From SYAC01 sp046048055 (GTDB lineage: Bacteria > Planctomycetota > Phycisphaerae > Phycisphaerales > SM1A02), in assembly GCA_046048055.1 (NCBI GenBank), contig JBJOGW010000066.1, positions 1 through 54,950 on the forward strand: a stretch of DNA of 54,950 nucleotides. The letters are read 5' to 3'. The notes under the pieces are model-generated. The model saw only the letters and a list, made by a program, of their open reading frames with translations. It was not told where the DNA came from and ran no database searches. Shown piece by piece: positions 1 to 8,127 of this stretch (positions are counted from its first letter, which is position 1; each line of letters starts with the position of its first letter). The translations under genes were made by a program, and so were the position numbers.

Positions 1-108
1 GCGCTGCGGCATCGTCTTCGACTCAGCTTCGAGGCTGGTGCCGACCGCGTTGACGCGGACGCGGTCATTGCGCACCTGCTCGGAAATCTCCCGTTGGAGG
101 CGGCATGA
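1..108 (+). CDS. MoxR-family AAA+ ATPase, C-terminal end only (partial)
   Basis: The frame is open from the window edge and gives 35 residues ending in TGA at 106-108. The visible tail (LRHRLRLSFEAGADRVDAD, then VIAHLLGNLPLEAA) looks like the lid-domain end of MoxR ATPases. The TGA overlaps the ATG of the next gene (ATGA, 105-108). MoxR genes are commonly followed by DUF58 and VWA/BatA genes, which is exactly what follows here. No catalytic motif lies inside the window, so the call rests on this short tail and on context. MoxR ATPases are thought to act as chaperones or metal-insertion factors together with VWA partners. Confidence 0.75.
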   Translation, partial: ALRHRLRLSFEAGADRVDADAVIAHLLGNLPLEAA

Positions 109-1007
109 ACGGCGGCGCGCTGGAACGGCTGCTCGACCCGGCGCTCATGCAGGCGCTGGAGCGGCTGGACGTGGGAAGCCGGCGCATCCTGCGAGGCACC
201 CGGCAGGGGGAACGCCGCAGTCGGCGGCGCGGGCAGGGGATGGAGTTCGCCGATTTTCGTCCGTACGTGGCCGGTGACGACCTGCGCTTCATCGACTGGA
301 ACATCTACGGACGCATGGAGCGGCTCTTTCTCAGGCTCTTCGAGGAAGAGGAGGACCTGAGCCTGGTGGTTGCGGTCGACGCGAGCGCCAGCATGGGATT
401 CGGCACGCCCCGCAAGTTCGATGTGGCACGCTCGATGGCGATGGCGCTGGGCTTCGTCGGCCTGGTGCAGCAGCACCGGGTCACGCTGGCGGTGTTGCGC
501 GGAAACGCGGCCGAGCGGCTGGACGGCCTGCGTGGACGTCGAAAGGCCTCGGAAGCGGCGCGTTGGCTGCTGGCCCGCGACGCCGGCGGGCCGCTGGACT
601 TCGAGCACGCCGCGCGATCGCTGGCGTCGCACCGCATGGGTCGTGGCGTGGCGGTGGTGATCGGCGACTTCCTGTTCGCGAAGGGGCTGCCCGAGGGGGT
701 GCGGGCACTGGCGGCGCGGGGCTGGGACCTGTTCCTGCTGCAGGTGCTGGCACCGGAGGAGGTGCGCCCGGGTGACCATGGCGTGCACGGTGACCTGCGG
801 CTGGTGGATGCGGAGGGCGGCGCCGAGGTGGAGGTGACGGTGTCGGAGGCTTCGCTGCGAGACCATCGTGCCCGGCTCGAGGCCCACAACGCCGCGCTGC
901 GCGAGCTGTGCCTGCGTCTGGGCGTGCGGCAGATGACGGTGGAGACCACCGCGGACCTGCCGCGCCTGGTGCTCGAGGGTCTTCGGCGCGGGGGACTGCT
1001 GCGATGA
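105..1007 (+). CDS. DUF58 domain-containing protein (MoxR-associated)
   Basis: A 300-residue soluble protein. The DUF58 core is recognisable around residues 45-80 (FADFRPYVAGDDLRFIDWN, then a basic stretch ending RLFLRLFEEEEDLS). It is followed by a VWA-like strand with a D-x-S-x-S metal site (VVAVDASASMGFG, about residue 90). No signal peptide or membrane segment is seen. The start ATG overlaps the MoxR stop, and the gene's own TGA overlaps the next ATG at 1004, so the three genes are probably translationally coupled. DUF58 proteins of this type accompany MoxR ATPases and Bat/VWA membrane proteins; the molecular role is unproven. Confidence 0.9.
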   Translation: MNGGALERLLDPALMQALERLDVGSRRILRGTRQGERRSRRRGQGMEFADFRPYVAGDDLRFIDWNIYGRMERLFLRLFEEEEDLSLVVAVDASASMGFGTPRKFDVARSMAMALGFVGLVQQHRVTLAVLRGNAAERLDGLRGRRKASEAARWLLARDAGGPLDFEHAARSLASHRMGRGVAVVIGDFLFAKGLPEGVRALAARGWDLFLLQVLAPEEVRPGDHGVHGDLRLVDAEGGAEVEVTVSEASLRDHRARLEAHNAALRELCLRLGVRQMTVETTADLPRLVLEGLRRGGLLR

Positions 1008-2992
1008 CGCTGCTCACGCCCGCGCTGGGCATGACGCTGTTCGCGTGCCTGGCGGTGCCGCTGCTGGCCCTCTACATCCTGCGCCTGCGGCGCACGCGGC
1101 GCACGGTCAGCAGTACCGTGGCATGGGCCAGCCGCACCGAGGACCTGCGGGCCAACGCGCCGTTCCAGCGGCTTCGGGCCAATCTGCTCCTGTTCCTTCA
1201 GTTGCTGGTGCTGCTGGCCCTGGGCGTGGCGGTGGCGCAGCCGGTGCTGCAAGGATGGGGCCGCACCGAGGGCCGGGTGGTGCTGCTGATCGACGTCTCC
1301 GCAAGCATGTCCACGCTCGACGGCCCCGGAGGCTGCTCGCGTCTGGAGCAGGCGCGCGCGCTGGCCTCGGCCCGGGCGCGGGCGATGCAGGGCGGTGGCC
1401 TGTTCGGTGGCAGCGTGCCCGAGATCATGGTGGTGGCCTTCGCCCAGTCGCCGCAGGTGGTGCTGCCCTTCAGCGCGTCGCTGGGTCGGGTGGAAGCCGC
1501 GATCGCGTCCGTGCAGCCAACCGACGAGCGCACGCTGGTGGAACCCGCCCTGGAACTGGTTCGTGCCCACCGCACGCCGATCGGCGAGCAGGGCACGCCC
1601 GAGCCGCCGCCCTCGATCGAGCTCTTCAGCGACGGCAGGCTGCTCGACGCCGACACGGCGCCGCTGCGTGGCTCCGAGGCCCTCACCTACTGGCGATGCG
1701 GCCGGTCGGACACGCCCAACGCCGGCTTCTCCGCCGCGGGTAGCGATCCCGGCGCGCGGGATCCCGCCCTTCGCACGCTGTTCGCCGGTCTTCGAAACTT
1801 CGCCACCGAACCCGCCGAACGGCGCGTCGAGGTCCGAAGCGGTGACGCGGTGGTGGCGGCCACGGCGGGCCCCGTGGTGCTGCCAGCCCGTGGCGACGAA
1901 GGGTCCGCCATGCCCGGATCACGCCGCGTGGTGCTGAACGGTCCGGGTGCCGCCGGAAGCCTGACGCTCTCGAGCGTGCCCGGTGACGCGTTCGGCGTGG
2001 ATGACCGGGCATGGGTGGTGCAGCGCGAGCGTCGGCCCCTTCGGCTGGCGATGCTGGGATCCGATCCCTCGCTGGAGGCGCTGCTCGAGGCCCTGGAGCC
2101 GGATCGACTCGACCGACTCGCGCTCGATCAGGTGCAGGCGCTGCAGCAGTCCGATCCCGCATGGGCCGAGGCGTTCGATGCGGTGATCAGCGTGGGCTCG
2201 CCGCCGCCATCCATGGAACGCGGCCGCTGGCTGCACTTCGGGCCGCCACCCACCGTCCGGGGACTGAACGCGTTCGGAGATCCGGGCCGCGACTTTGCCG
2301 TGTCGGCGCGGGGCGACCATCCGGCGCTTCGCCAGTGCAATCTGTACGAGGTGCTGGTGTCCAAGGCCCACCGGGTGGCGGTGTCCGCCCCGTGGGAGCC
2401 GCTGGTGGAGGGCCGTTCCGGCGCGCTGGTGATGGCCGGACCCACCGCCCGCGGCTACGCGATCGTGGTCGCCTTCGAGCCTGGCGACTCCAACTGGCCG
2501 TTCCAGCGCAGCTTCGTCAACTTCACGGCCCAGTCGCTGGACCTGCTCGCGGGACTTGGGGATCTGGCGGACCTGCCGTCGCTGGCCCCGGGGGACATGC
2601 TCTCGTTGAGGGTGTCCGACGGCATCACCCAGGTGACCGTGGAAGGACCCGACGGTCGGGCCGAACCGCTTGTCGTGCGTGACGGCGAGGTGTCGTGGGG
2701 TCCCATCCGTCGCGTGGGCGCCTACCGCGTGCATTGGCTCGGACCGCGCGGACAGATGGTGGAGCGTTGGGTGGCCGTGAACCAGTTCGATCAGGGCGAG
2801 TGCGACGTGGCGGCGGTCGAGACGCTGGAACTGGCGGGCTCGGAGGCGTTCTCCGGCGGCGTCCAGATGACCACGATGGAGCTCTGGCCCTGGTTGGTGG
2901 GTGCGTCCCTGGTGCTTCTGACGTGGGAGTGGTGGCTGCACCACCGCCGAACCGTGCCGAGGACGGCGCGGGGTCTATCATCCGCCCCATGA
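1004..2992 (+). CDS. BatA-like VWA-domain membrane protein (aerotolerance-operon type)
   Basis: A 662-residue protein. The ATG at 1004 overlaps the DUF58 stop (ATGA) and gives a proper BatA N-terminus (MTLLTPALGMTLFACLAVPL) with a first membrane helix. A second helix lies near residues 65-82, followed by a VWA domain with the MIDAS motif D-V-S-A-S (LLIDVSASMSTLDGP). A C-terminal helix (about residues 630-650, ELWPWLVGASLVLLTW) anchors the end. The large middle part is probably periplasmic. The order MoxR-DUF58-VWA is the core of the bat/aerotolerance arrangement; the substrate complex is unknown. Frames upstream of 1004 are open but lie inside the DUF58 gene. Confidence 0.88.
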   Translation: MTLLTPALGMTLFACLAVPLLALYILRLRRTRRTVSSTVAWASRTEDLRANAPFQRLRANLLLFLQLLVLLALGVAVAQPVLQGWGRTEGRVVLLIDVSASMSTLDGPGGCSRLEQARALASARARAMQGGGLFGGSVPEIMVVAFAQSPQVVLPFSASLGRVEAAIASVQPTDERTLVEPALELVRAHRTPIGEQGTPEPPPSIELFSDGRLLDADTAPLRGSEALTYWRCGRSDTPNAGFSAAGSDPGARDPALRTLFAGLRNFATEPAERRVEVRSGDAVVAATAGPVVLPARGDEGSAMPGSRRVVLNGPGAAGSLTLSSVPGDAFGVDDRAWVVQRERRPLRLAMLGSDPSLEALLEALEPDRLDRLALDQVQALQQSDPAWAEAFDAVISVGSPPPSMERGRWLHFGPPPTVRGLNAFGDPGRDFAVSARGDHPALRQCNLYEVLVSKAHRVAVSAPWEPLVEGRSGALVMAGPTARGYAIVVAFEPGDSNWPFQRSFVNFTAQSLDLLAGLGDLADLPSLAPGDMLSLRVSDGITQVTVEGPDGRAEPLVVRDGEVSWGPIRRVGAYRVHWLGPRGQMVERWVAVNQFDQGECDVAAVETLELAGSEAFSGGVQMTTMELWPWLVGASLVLLTWEWWLHHRRTVPRTARGLSSAP

Positions 2993-3630
2993 ACCCGGAT
3001 CGCATCGCCAATTTCGAGAAGATGGCTCAGGCCGACCCCACGAACGAGATGGCCCACTTCAGCCTGGGCAACGCCTACCTGCAGGCGGGTCGGCATGCCG
3101 AGGCGGCCCAGAGCCTGGAGAAGTGCCTGCAACTGGCGCCGGAGATGAGCAAGGCCTGGCAGCTGTGCGGACAGGCCCAGGTCGGCGCCGGGTGGACCGA
3201 CAAGGCGGTGGAGACGCTCATGCGTGGCTACGAGATCGCCGCAGGCAAGGGCGACCGACTTCCGCAGCAGGCCATGGCCGACCTGCTTCGTTCGATGGGT
3301 CGCGAGCCACCGCAGGTGACGGCAGCGCCGACGCCCGAAGACGGCTCAGGCGGATCCTTCGTCTGCGGGCGTTCCGGCAAGCCGGGAACGCAACTGGAGA
3401 AGGCTCCGTTCCGTGGGCCCGTGGGCGCCTGGATCCAGCAGCACATCAGCGCCGAGACGTGGCGGGCCTGGATCGGGCAGGGAACCAAGGTCATCAACGA
3501 GCTCCGACTGGACCTGTCGCGTGACCATGACCAGGACGTCTACGAGCAGCACATGCACGAGTACCTGGGCCTGGACCCGCAGACCCTCGCGTCGATCCGC
3601 GAGCAGGCCGCGTCGAGCAAGGGCGGCTGA
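2989..3630 (+). CDS. TPR protein fused to a YggX-type Fe(2+)-trafficking domain
   Basis: A 213-residue protein with two parts. Residues 1-100 hold about two to three tetratricopeptide repeats (AHFSLGNAYLQAGRHAEAAQ is a clear repeat). After a Pro/Ala/Gly-rich linker (106-122), residues 124-195 match YggX: F-V-C at 124-126 with the conserved single Cys, then LEKAPFRGPVGAWIQQHIS, ETWRAWIGQGTKVINELRL and a final YEQHMHEYLG. YggX proteins are about 90 residues and act in labile-iron handling and protection of Fe-S enzymes from oxidation. The ATG overlaps the previous stop (ATGA). A fused TPR suggests protein docking; that is inference. Confidence 0.85.
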   Translation: MNPDRIANFEKMAQADPTNEMAHFSLGNAYLQAGRHAEAAQSLEKCLQLAPEMSKAWQLCGQAQVGAGWTDKAVETLMRGYEIAAGKGDRLPQQAMADLLRSMGREPPQVTAAPTPEDGSGGSFVCGRSGKPGTQLEKAPFRGPVGAWIQQHISAETWRAWIGQGTKVINELRLDLSRDHDQDVYEQHMHEYLGLDPQTLASIREQAASSKGG

Positions 3631-3631
3631 A

Positions 3632-4561
3632 GTGACACGCCCGTCGGATGCGCTCCGGACCGGCCTGGCGGGTCTGTCGATGGCCACGCCGCTGGTCGCG
3701 GCCGCCGGCACCTGCGGCGTGCTGGACGAACTGGCCGAGGTGAGCGACCTTCGGTGGCTCGGGGCGCTCACCACCAAGAGCCTCACGCCCGAGTCGCGCG
3801 AGGGCAACGCGCCATGGCGCGTGGTCGAGACGCGTGCGGGCATGCTCAACGCGATCGGGTTGGCCAATCCGGGCGTGGATCGCTTCGTCCAGTCCGAAGC
3901 ACCGCGCGCCGCGGGGTTGGCGTGCCGCGTGATCGGATCGGTGGCGGGACACAGCGTGGACGACTTCGTGCTGGTGGCCTCGCGACTGCGGCAGGCGGGC
4001 CTGCTGGCACTGGAGTTGAACGTGAGCTGCCCCAACACCGCCGATGGTCGGCACTTCGGCAGCGATGCCGCCATGCTGACGCCCCTGGTGCGTGCGGTCC
4101 GGGCAGCCACGCCGGGCTGCACGCTGCTGGTCAAGCTGCCGCCCGACGGAGACGCGGTGCGGCTGTCGGCCGCGGCGGTCGAGGCCGGCGCCGACGCACT
4201 CACCCTCTGCAACACCTACCCCGCCATGCAGGTCGATCCCGAGACGCGCCGACCCTCGCTGAGTCGCGGCATGGGAGGCCTGTCGGGTCCGGCGGTGCAT
4301 CCCATCGTGGTCCGGATCGTGCATCAGGTCCACCGGGAGGTGGCTGGCCCGGCGCGGGTTCCCATCGTGGGCCTGGGGGGCGTGCTGGACTGGCGCGACG
4401 CAGCCGAGTTGATCGTGGCCGGAGCCACCGCCGTGGGGCTGGGCACCGTGCTCATGGTGGATCCCGCCGCGCCACGCGCCATCGCCCGTGGGCTTGATGC
4501 CTGGTGCGCCAGGCAGGGCGTGCGGCAACTCGGCGAACTGATCGGATCGATCCGCAACTGA
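3632..4561 (+). CDS. pyrD: dihydroorotate dehydrogenase, class 1 (Cys-dependent)
   Basis: A 309-residue flavoenzyme of pyrimidine synthesis that oxidises dihydroorotate to orotate. I chose the GTG at 3632, one base after the previous stop, because the protein then starts at the family N-terminus (TRPSDALRTGLAGLSMATPL). The active-site stretch ELNVSCPNTADGRHFGSD contains the Cys that marks class 1 enzymes; class 2 membrane enzymes have Ser. The FMN-binding end is IVGLGGVLDWRDAAELIVAG followed by ATAVGLGTVLM. The look of the loop fits class 1B, which pairs with PyrK, but no pyrK is in the window, so 1A versus 1B is open. It converges with the zinc-ribbon gene 7 bp downstream. Confidence 0.92.
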   Translation: MTRPSDALRTGLAGLSMATPLVAAAGTCGVLDELAEVSDLRWLGALTTKSLTPESREGNAPWRVVETRAGMLNAIGLANPGVDRFVQSEAPRAAGLACRVIGSVAGHSVDDFVLVASRLRQAGLLALELNVSCPNTADGRHFGSDAAMLTPLVRAVRAATPGCTLLVKLPPDGDAVRLSAAAVEAGADALTLCNTYPAMQVDPETRRPSLSRGMGGLSGPAVHPIVVRIVHQVHREVAGPARVPIVGLGGVLDWRDAAELIVAGATAVGLGTVLMVDPAAPRAIARGLDAWCARQGVRQLGELIGSIRN

Positions 4562-4568
4562 CCGCAGC

Positions 4569-5324
4569 TCAGCGCTTGCGGGCTGCCGTGGCCTCGGCCT
4601 CGGCCGGCAGGTGCAGGATGCGGTGGCAGCTCACGCACTGCACGGCCTGGTCGGCGTCGCCGGCCAGCCGGGCATAGATGGCGAAGGGAATCTGCGTGCT
4701 GCAGGCACTGCATGCGTACTCGCGGTGGCGGGCGCTGATCACCTCGACCTGGCTCATGGCCTCGCCGTCATGCAGTTCGGCGGCGTCCTCGAACAGCGCC
4801 ATCGCCGCGGCGGGCACCTGGGCCGCCGCCGCGGCCCGCTCGCGATCAAGTTCGGAGAGCCGCTCGGCGGCGTCGGTGTGGCGCTGGTCCCGCTCGGCCC
4901 GGGCCTCGTCGCGAAGGCGCGTGCGCTCGGCGATCACCGGCACCATGTCTGCGATCCGCCGGGCCAGGTGCTCCAGCCGTTCCATCTGCGCCAGCACCTG
5001 CGTCTCCAGCTCGTCCTTCTGCCCCTCGATCACCTTCATCTCCTGAAGGATCGCGTTGTACTGCCTGGGATTGGAGCTCTTGTTCAGTTCCTCGCGCAGC
5101 TTCTCGATCCGCTCCTGGAATCCGCGAGCCTCCATCTCCATGTTGCCGACCTGCGCCTGCAGCTGACGGTGCTGGGTCTCCACATCGCGGTGCTGGGCCG
5201 TCACGTCGTCAAGCTGCCGTTGCTGCACGCCGAGGTACCGGTCGGACTGGGCCAGCCGGGACCGGAGCGAACGCACCTGCACATCGACCCGGTGCAGGGC
5301 GAGCAACTGCTGCAGAAGACTCAT
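4569..5324 (-). CDS. coiled-coil protein with C4-type zinc ribbon (zf-RING_7 / CT398-like)
   Basis: A 251-residue protein. Residues 1-170 are almost entirely charged heptad-rich coiled coil. The segment EELNKSSNPRQYNAILQEMK is typical of this family. The C-terminal zinc ribbon has two C-x-x-C pairs: CSACSTQIP and CVSCHRIL. The domain order matches the widespread bacterial zinc-ribbon proteins related to chlamydial CT398, often called nucleic-acid-binding or flagellar-associated; the function here is unknown. It is the last gene of a minus-strand run that starts at 8076, 55 bp after cdsA. Confidence 0.85.
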   Translation of the reverse strand: MSLLQQLLALHRVDVQVRSLRSRLAQSDRYLGVQQRQLDDVTAQHRDVETQHRQLQAQVGNMEMEARGFQERIEKLREELNKSSNPRQYNAILQEMKVIEGQKDELETQVLAQMERLEHLARRIADMVPVIAERTRLRDEARAERDQRHTDAAERLSELDRERAAAAAQVPAAAMALFEDAAELHDGEAMSQVEVISARHREYACSACSTQIPFAIYARLAGDADQAVQCVSCHRILHLPAEAEATAARKR

Positions 5325-5379
5325 GCGAGATTCTCCATTCGGGCCCCCGAGAGTACCCGTTTCGACCGTCTGCGTGGGA

Positions 5380-6243
5380 TCACGCGGCCGCGGTCCCCGA
5401 AAGCAGCCAGAGCGCCGCGGGCGCGGTGGGAAGCAGGCTGTCCATCACGTCGAAGACGCCGCCCATGCCTGGAATGGTCCGGCCGGAGTCCTTGGCGTCG
5501 GCCTGCCTCTTGAGCACGCTTTCCGCCAGGTCACCCAGCGGACCCAGGACCGCGACCGCGACACCGTACACGGCACCCCACGCGGGGCCGGTGGGTGCCA
5601 TCGTGCCCAGCCAGACGCCCATGGCCGTGCTGGCCACCAGGCCGCCAGCGAATCCCTCCCAGGACTTCTTCGGCGAGATCCAGGGCAGCATGCGATGACG
5701 CCCGGCCAGCATGCCCGCGGTGTAGGCCCCGATGTCATTCGACTTCACCGTGAGCACCGCCATCACCAGCGTCATCCAGGGCACCTGGCCCCGCAGCGCG
5801 ATCCAGCATGCGGGCATGGCGCCGATCCACACCGCCGCCATCAACCATCGACCCAGATCCGCCACGGCGCCTGGTGCGTCACCGCGCAGCGCGCGGGCCA
5901 ACGGAACCAGCAGCGGCAGCACGGCCAGCAGGGTGGCGAGTCTGGCCCAATCACCCAGTCGCCAGGCATGCAGGCACACGGCCGCGAAGGCCGTGGCGGC
6001 CACCATGGCGGTGGCGTGCCAGCGCCATGCGGCGGTACCGCCCGCCTGCAGCAGCGCGCTCAGCTCGCGGGCCAGCAGCGGCACGATCACCAGAATCGAG
6101 AAGACGGCAAGCACCAGGCCACCCGGAAGACTGCCGCCCGGCCACCACGCCACGGGCACGCCCTGCACGCGCCCATCGGACCACAGCACCAGCGCGAGCA
6201 GCGCCACCAGCAGCGCACCAACGGGAAGGCGCCAACGCAGCAT
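5380..6243 (-). CDS. cdsA: phosphatidate cytidylyltransferase
   Basis: A 287-residue polytopic membrane enzyme making CDP-diacylglycerol from CTP and phosphatidate, the branch point of phospholipid synthesis. The CDS signature is present near residues 240-268: ESVLKRQADAKDSGRTIPGM, then GGVFDVMDSL, with the S-x-x-K-R, K-D and G-G-x-x-D elements. Another conserved piece is SPKKSWEGFAGG. About eight hydrophobic helices are visible. Its ATG (6241-6243) follows the rhodanese stop by 3 bp. Confidence 0.93.
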   Translation of the reverse strand: MLRWRLPVGALLVALLALVLWSDGRVQGVPVAWWPGGSLPGGLVLAVFSILVIVPLLARELSALLQAGGTAAWRWHATAMVAATAFAAVCLHAWRLGDWARLATLLAVLPLLVPLARALRGDAPGAVADLGRWLMAAVWIGAMPACWIALRGQVPWMTLVMAVLTVKSNDIGAYTAGMLAGRHRMLPWISPKKSWEGFAGGLVASTAMGVWLGTMAPTGPAWGAVYGVAVAVLGPLGDLAESVLKRQADAKDSGRTIPGMGGVFDVMDSLLPTAPAALWLLSGTAAA

Positions 6244-6246
6244 GGT

Positions 6247-6621
6247 TCAGTAGATGGGCACCGAGGGATCGATGTCGAGCGACCAGAGATGGATGCCACC
6301 GGCCAGGCTTCGCACCTGCTCGAAGCCCAGTCGCTGCAGGGCGGCCGCCGCGCGCAGGCTGCGCACCCCATGGTGGCAGTGCACCACGATCAGGGAGTCC
6401 TCGTGTGGCCGAAGTTGCTCCGAACGCGACTCGATCTCGTTCAGCGGCAGGTGGATGCTGTCGGGCAGGCAGGCGGTGGCGCGCTCCTCGGTGGTGCGCA
6501 CGTCCACCAGCACCACGGACTCGCCGCGATCGCGCATCGACTTGAAGGATCTCGGCGTGACTTCCCAGTCCGGCTGGAATGGATAGCCCTCCGGCAGGCC
6601 ACGGGCATCCAGAGAACTCAT
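6247..6621 (-). CDS. rhodanese-like domain protein
   Basis: A 124-residue single-domain rhodanese. The active-site loop is VVHCHHGVRSLRAAAALQRL, with Cys in the C-x5-R/S loop, preceded by VVLVDVRTTEERATACLPDS. The end GLSLAGG-like stretch reads RSLAGGIHLWSLDIDPSVP. The start ATG at 6621 overlaps the upstream lipoprotein stop (ATGA); open frame further upstream lies inside that gene. Rhodaneses carry sulfur as a persulfide; no substrate or partner is evident from the neighbours. Confidence 0.9.
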   Translation of the reverse strand: MSSLDARGLPEGYPFQPDWEVTPRSFKSMRDRGESVVLVDVRTTEERATACLPDSIHLPLNEIESRSEQLRPHEDSLIVVHCHHGVRSLRAAAALQRLGFEQVRSLAGGIHLWSLDIDPSVPIY

Positions 6622-7157
6622 GGTTCCTCCGGGGCGGGCGCGCTCACCCAGATCCACATGCCGGCACACTCGCGAGCCTGCGCGGCTGGCAGCACGCCCT
6701 GGGGCTGTCGGGGACCCCGCATGGTCAGCCACGGCGGCATGCCGAGCACCATGCGGGCTGGCGAGGCGATCATGAGCACGGCAGGCCACACGCTCTCCAC
6801 GGCGCCTTCGGCCGCGGCCCGGTCCAGGGGTGTTCCCCGTTGCATGGCATCGGCAACGGTTGGAAAGGTCTCGCCGTTGCGTGCATCGCCGCCGTTCATC
6901 ACGAAGGGCTCGGCGTAGGTGGGCTGGTGTTCGACCTGTCCGCGTGGTGCGGCAACCACCGTGACGGGCCAGTTCCGCCGGTCCAGTCCGCGCACGCTTG
7001 GGCCCTTCGAGTCGACAGCCTGCGGGGTGGCTTCCGGGCCAAGATCCGGCAACGCGTCATGCTCGACCCCGGTGAGCGAGTCGCTCGCGTTGAGGCAGCC
7101 GGCCACCAGCGGAAGCAGGCAGGCCAGTGCGGTTGGAATCAGTCGAGATGGGGCCAT
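6618..7157 (-). CDS. putative lipoprotein, unknown function
   Basis: A 179-residue protein with a short type II signal peptide (MAPSRLIPTALACLLPLVAGC) and lipobox L-V-A-G-C, giving Cys at residue 21. The mature part has no family I recognise; it contains a W-P-V-T-V-V strand and a proline-rich end. The start lies 19 bp inside the end of recX and the stop overlaps the rhodanese start, so it is embedded in the recX-rhodanese-cdsA unit. Confidence 0.7.
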   Translation of the reverse strand: MAPSRLIPTALACLLPLVAGCLNASDSLTGVEHDALPDLGPEATPQAVDSKGPSVRGLDRRNWPVTVVAAPRGQVEHQPTYAEPFVMNGGDARNGETFPTVADAMQRGTPLDRAAAEGAVESVWPAVLMIASPARMVLGMPPWLTMRGPRQPQGVLPAAQARECAGMWIWVSAPAPEEP

Positions 7158-7759
7158 GGGATGCGGGCTCGGTGCAGGGCGGCCGCGATGCTATCCGCGT
7201 CGAAGCCGCCCCGTGCAAGCTTGCGCGCGATCCAGGTGCCATCGCGTCCCGCCCGCTTCCATGTTCGCACGTGTGCATGCAGGGCGTCGGGATCCTGGTG
7301 CGCGGACACGGCCCGCGCCGCCACCCGCGGCAGCACGCCCTCGGACTCCAGTCGCGCCTGCAACGCCTCGGAACTCAGGGGCGAGCGTGCCGCAAGCCGC
7401 TCGGCCCGGCGTCGCGCATAGGCGTCGTCATCCAGCCAGCCGCCCTGGGCCAGAGCGTCCGCGGTGCGAGCGGCCAGATCAGCACCCCACCGCGCGGCAA
7501 GCCGGGCCGTGAGCATGGCCCGGCTCAGGTCATGTCGGCCCAGTCGGCGAAGGGCGTCGTGGCGGCACGCCGCCTCATCCAGCAGCGCCTGCACGGCCCT
7601 GGCCCGGGTCGCGGTCCACGCCATGCCCTCCGTCAGGCCAAGGCGGCGTGCGTCGTCCCGGCGGATGGAACCGATCGGTGTTCCCTGCAGTTCCAGGCGC
7701 ACCATCGCCGGGTCGCGCGGATCCGCACGGATCGCGGTCAGGGTGACCCGGACGCTCAT
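7139..7759 (-). CDS. recX: RecX-family regulatory protein
   Basis: A 206-residue all-helical protein. The tandem three-helix RecX repeats are visible: RAVQALLDEAACRHDALRRL, then TADALAQGGWLDDDAYARRR and RSPLSSEALQARLESEGVLP. RecX binds RecA filaments and modulates recombination. The start ATG at 7759 overlaps the stop of the upstream TPR gene (ATGA); about 64 codons of open frame upstream lie inside that gene and were rejected. No recA is nearby. The N-terminal 55 residues form a strand-rich extension often seen in RecX of this group. Confidence 0.82.
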   Translation of the reverse strand: MSVRVTLTAIRADPRDPAMVRLELQGTPIGSIRRDDARRLGLTEGMAWTATRARAVQALLDEAACRHDALRRLGRHDLSRAMLTARLAARWGADLAARTADALAQGGWLDDDAYARRRAERLAARSPLSSEALQARLESEGVLPRVAARAVSAHQDPDALHAHVRTWKRAGRDGTWIARKLARGGFDADSIAAALHRARIPWPHLD

Positions 7760-8076
7760 GGCGTGATCTCGTCCAGGAACGAAGCCAGTTCGCCGGCGGC
7801 CTTCGCGTCGCCGGTGCGACGGGCTGCATCGAGCCCGTGCTGCAGCGTCCCGACGGCCTCCGGCATCCGGCCGGAGCGTTCGAGCACCTTGGCCAGGTGA
7901 TAGTGGCCGTAGGCGTGGTCGGGATGCGCCCGAAGCAGTCGCTCGAACCATGCGATGGCCTCGTCGAGTCGGTCCGCCTTGGCGTGCTCCTGGGCCACGC
8001 CGTACAGGCAGAACGCATCGGCCGGATCGGCCGAGAGCATGGCCATGAGCGACGAGAGTCGGTCGGTGCCGGACAT
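7756..8076 (-). CDS. small TPR protein
   Basis: A 106-residue protein made of two to three tetratricopeptide repeats, for example AFCLYGVAQEHAKADRLDEA and AYGHYHLAKVLERSGRMPEA. No signal peptide or membrane helix. It is the first gene of the minus-strand run; its stop overlaps recX. A 51-bp gap separates it from the divergent lipoprotein gene at 8128, so promoters for both must lie there or inside the genes. TPRs mediate protein contacts; the partner is unknown. Confidence 0.75.
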   Translation of the reverse strand: MSGTDRLSSLMAMLSADPADAFCLYGVAQEHAKADRLDEAIAWFERLLRAHPDHAYGHYHLAKVLERSGRMPEAVGTLQHGLDAARRTGDAKAAGELASFLDEITP

Positions 8077-8127
8077 TCGGGCGAGCGTAGCCGCCACACC
8101 GGGCCCCGGGGGACTACCTTGTGCCAC

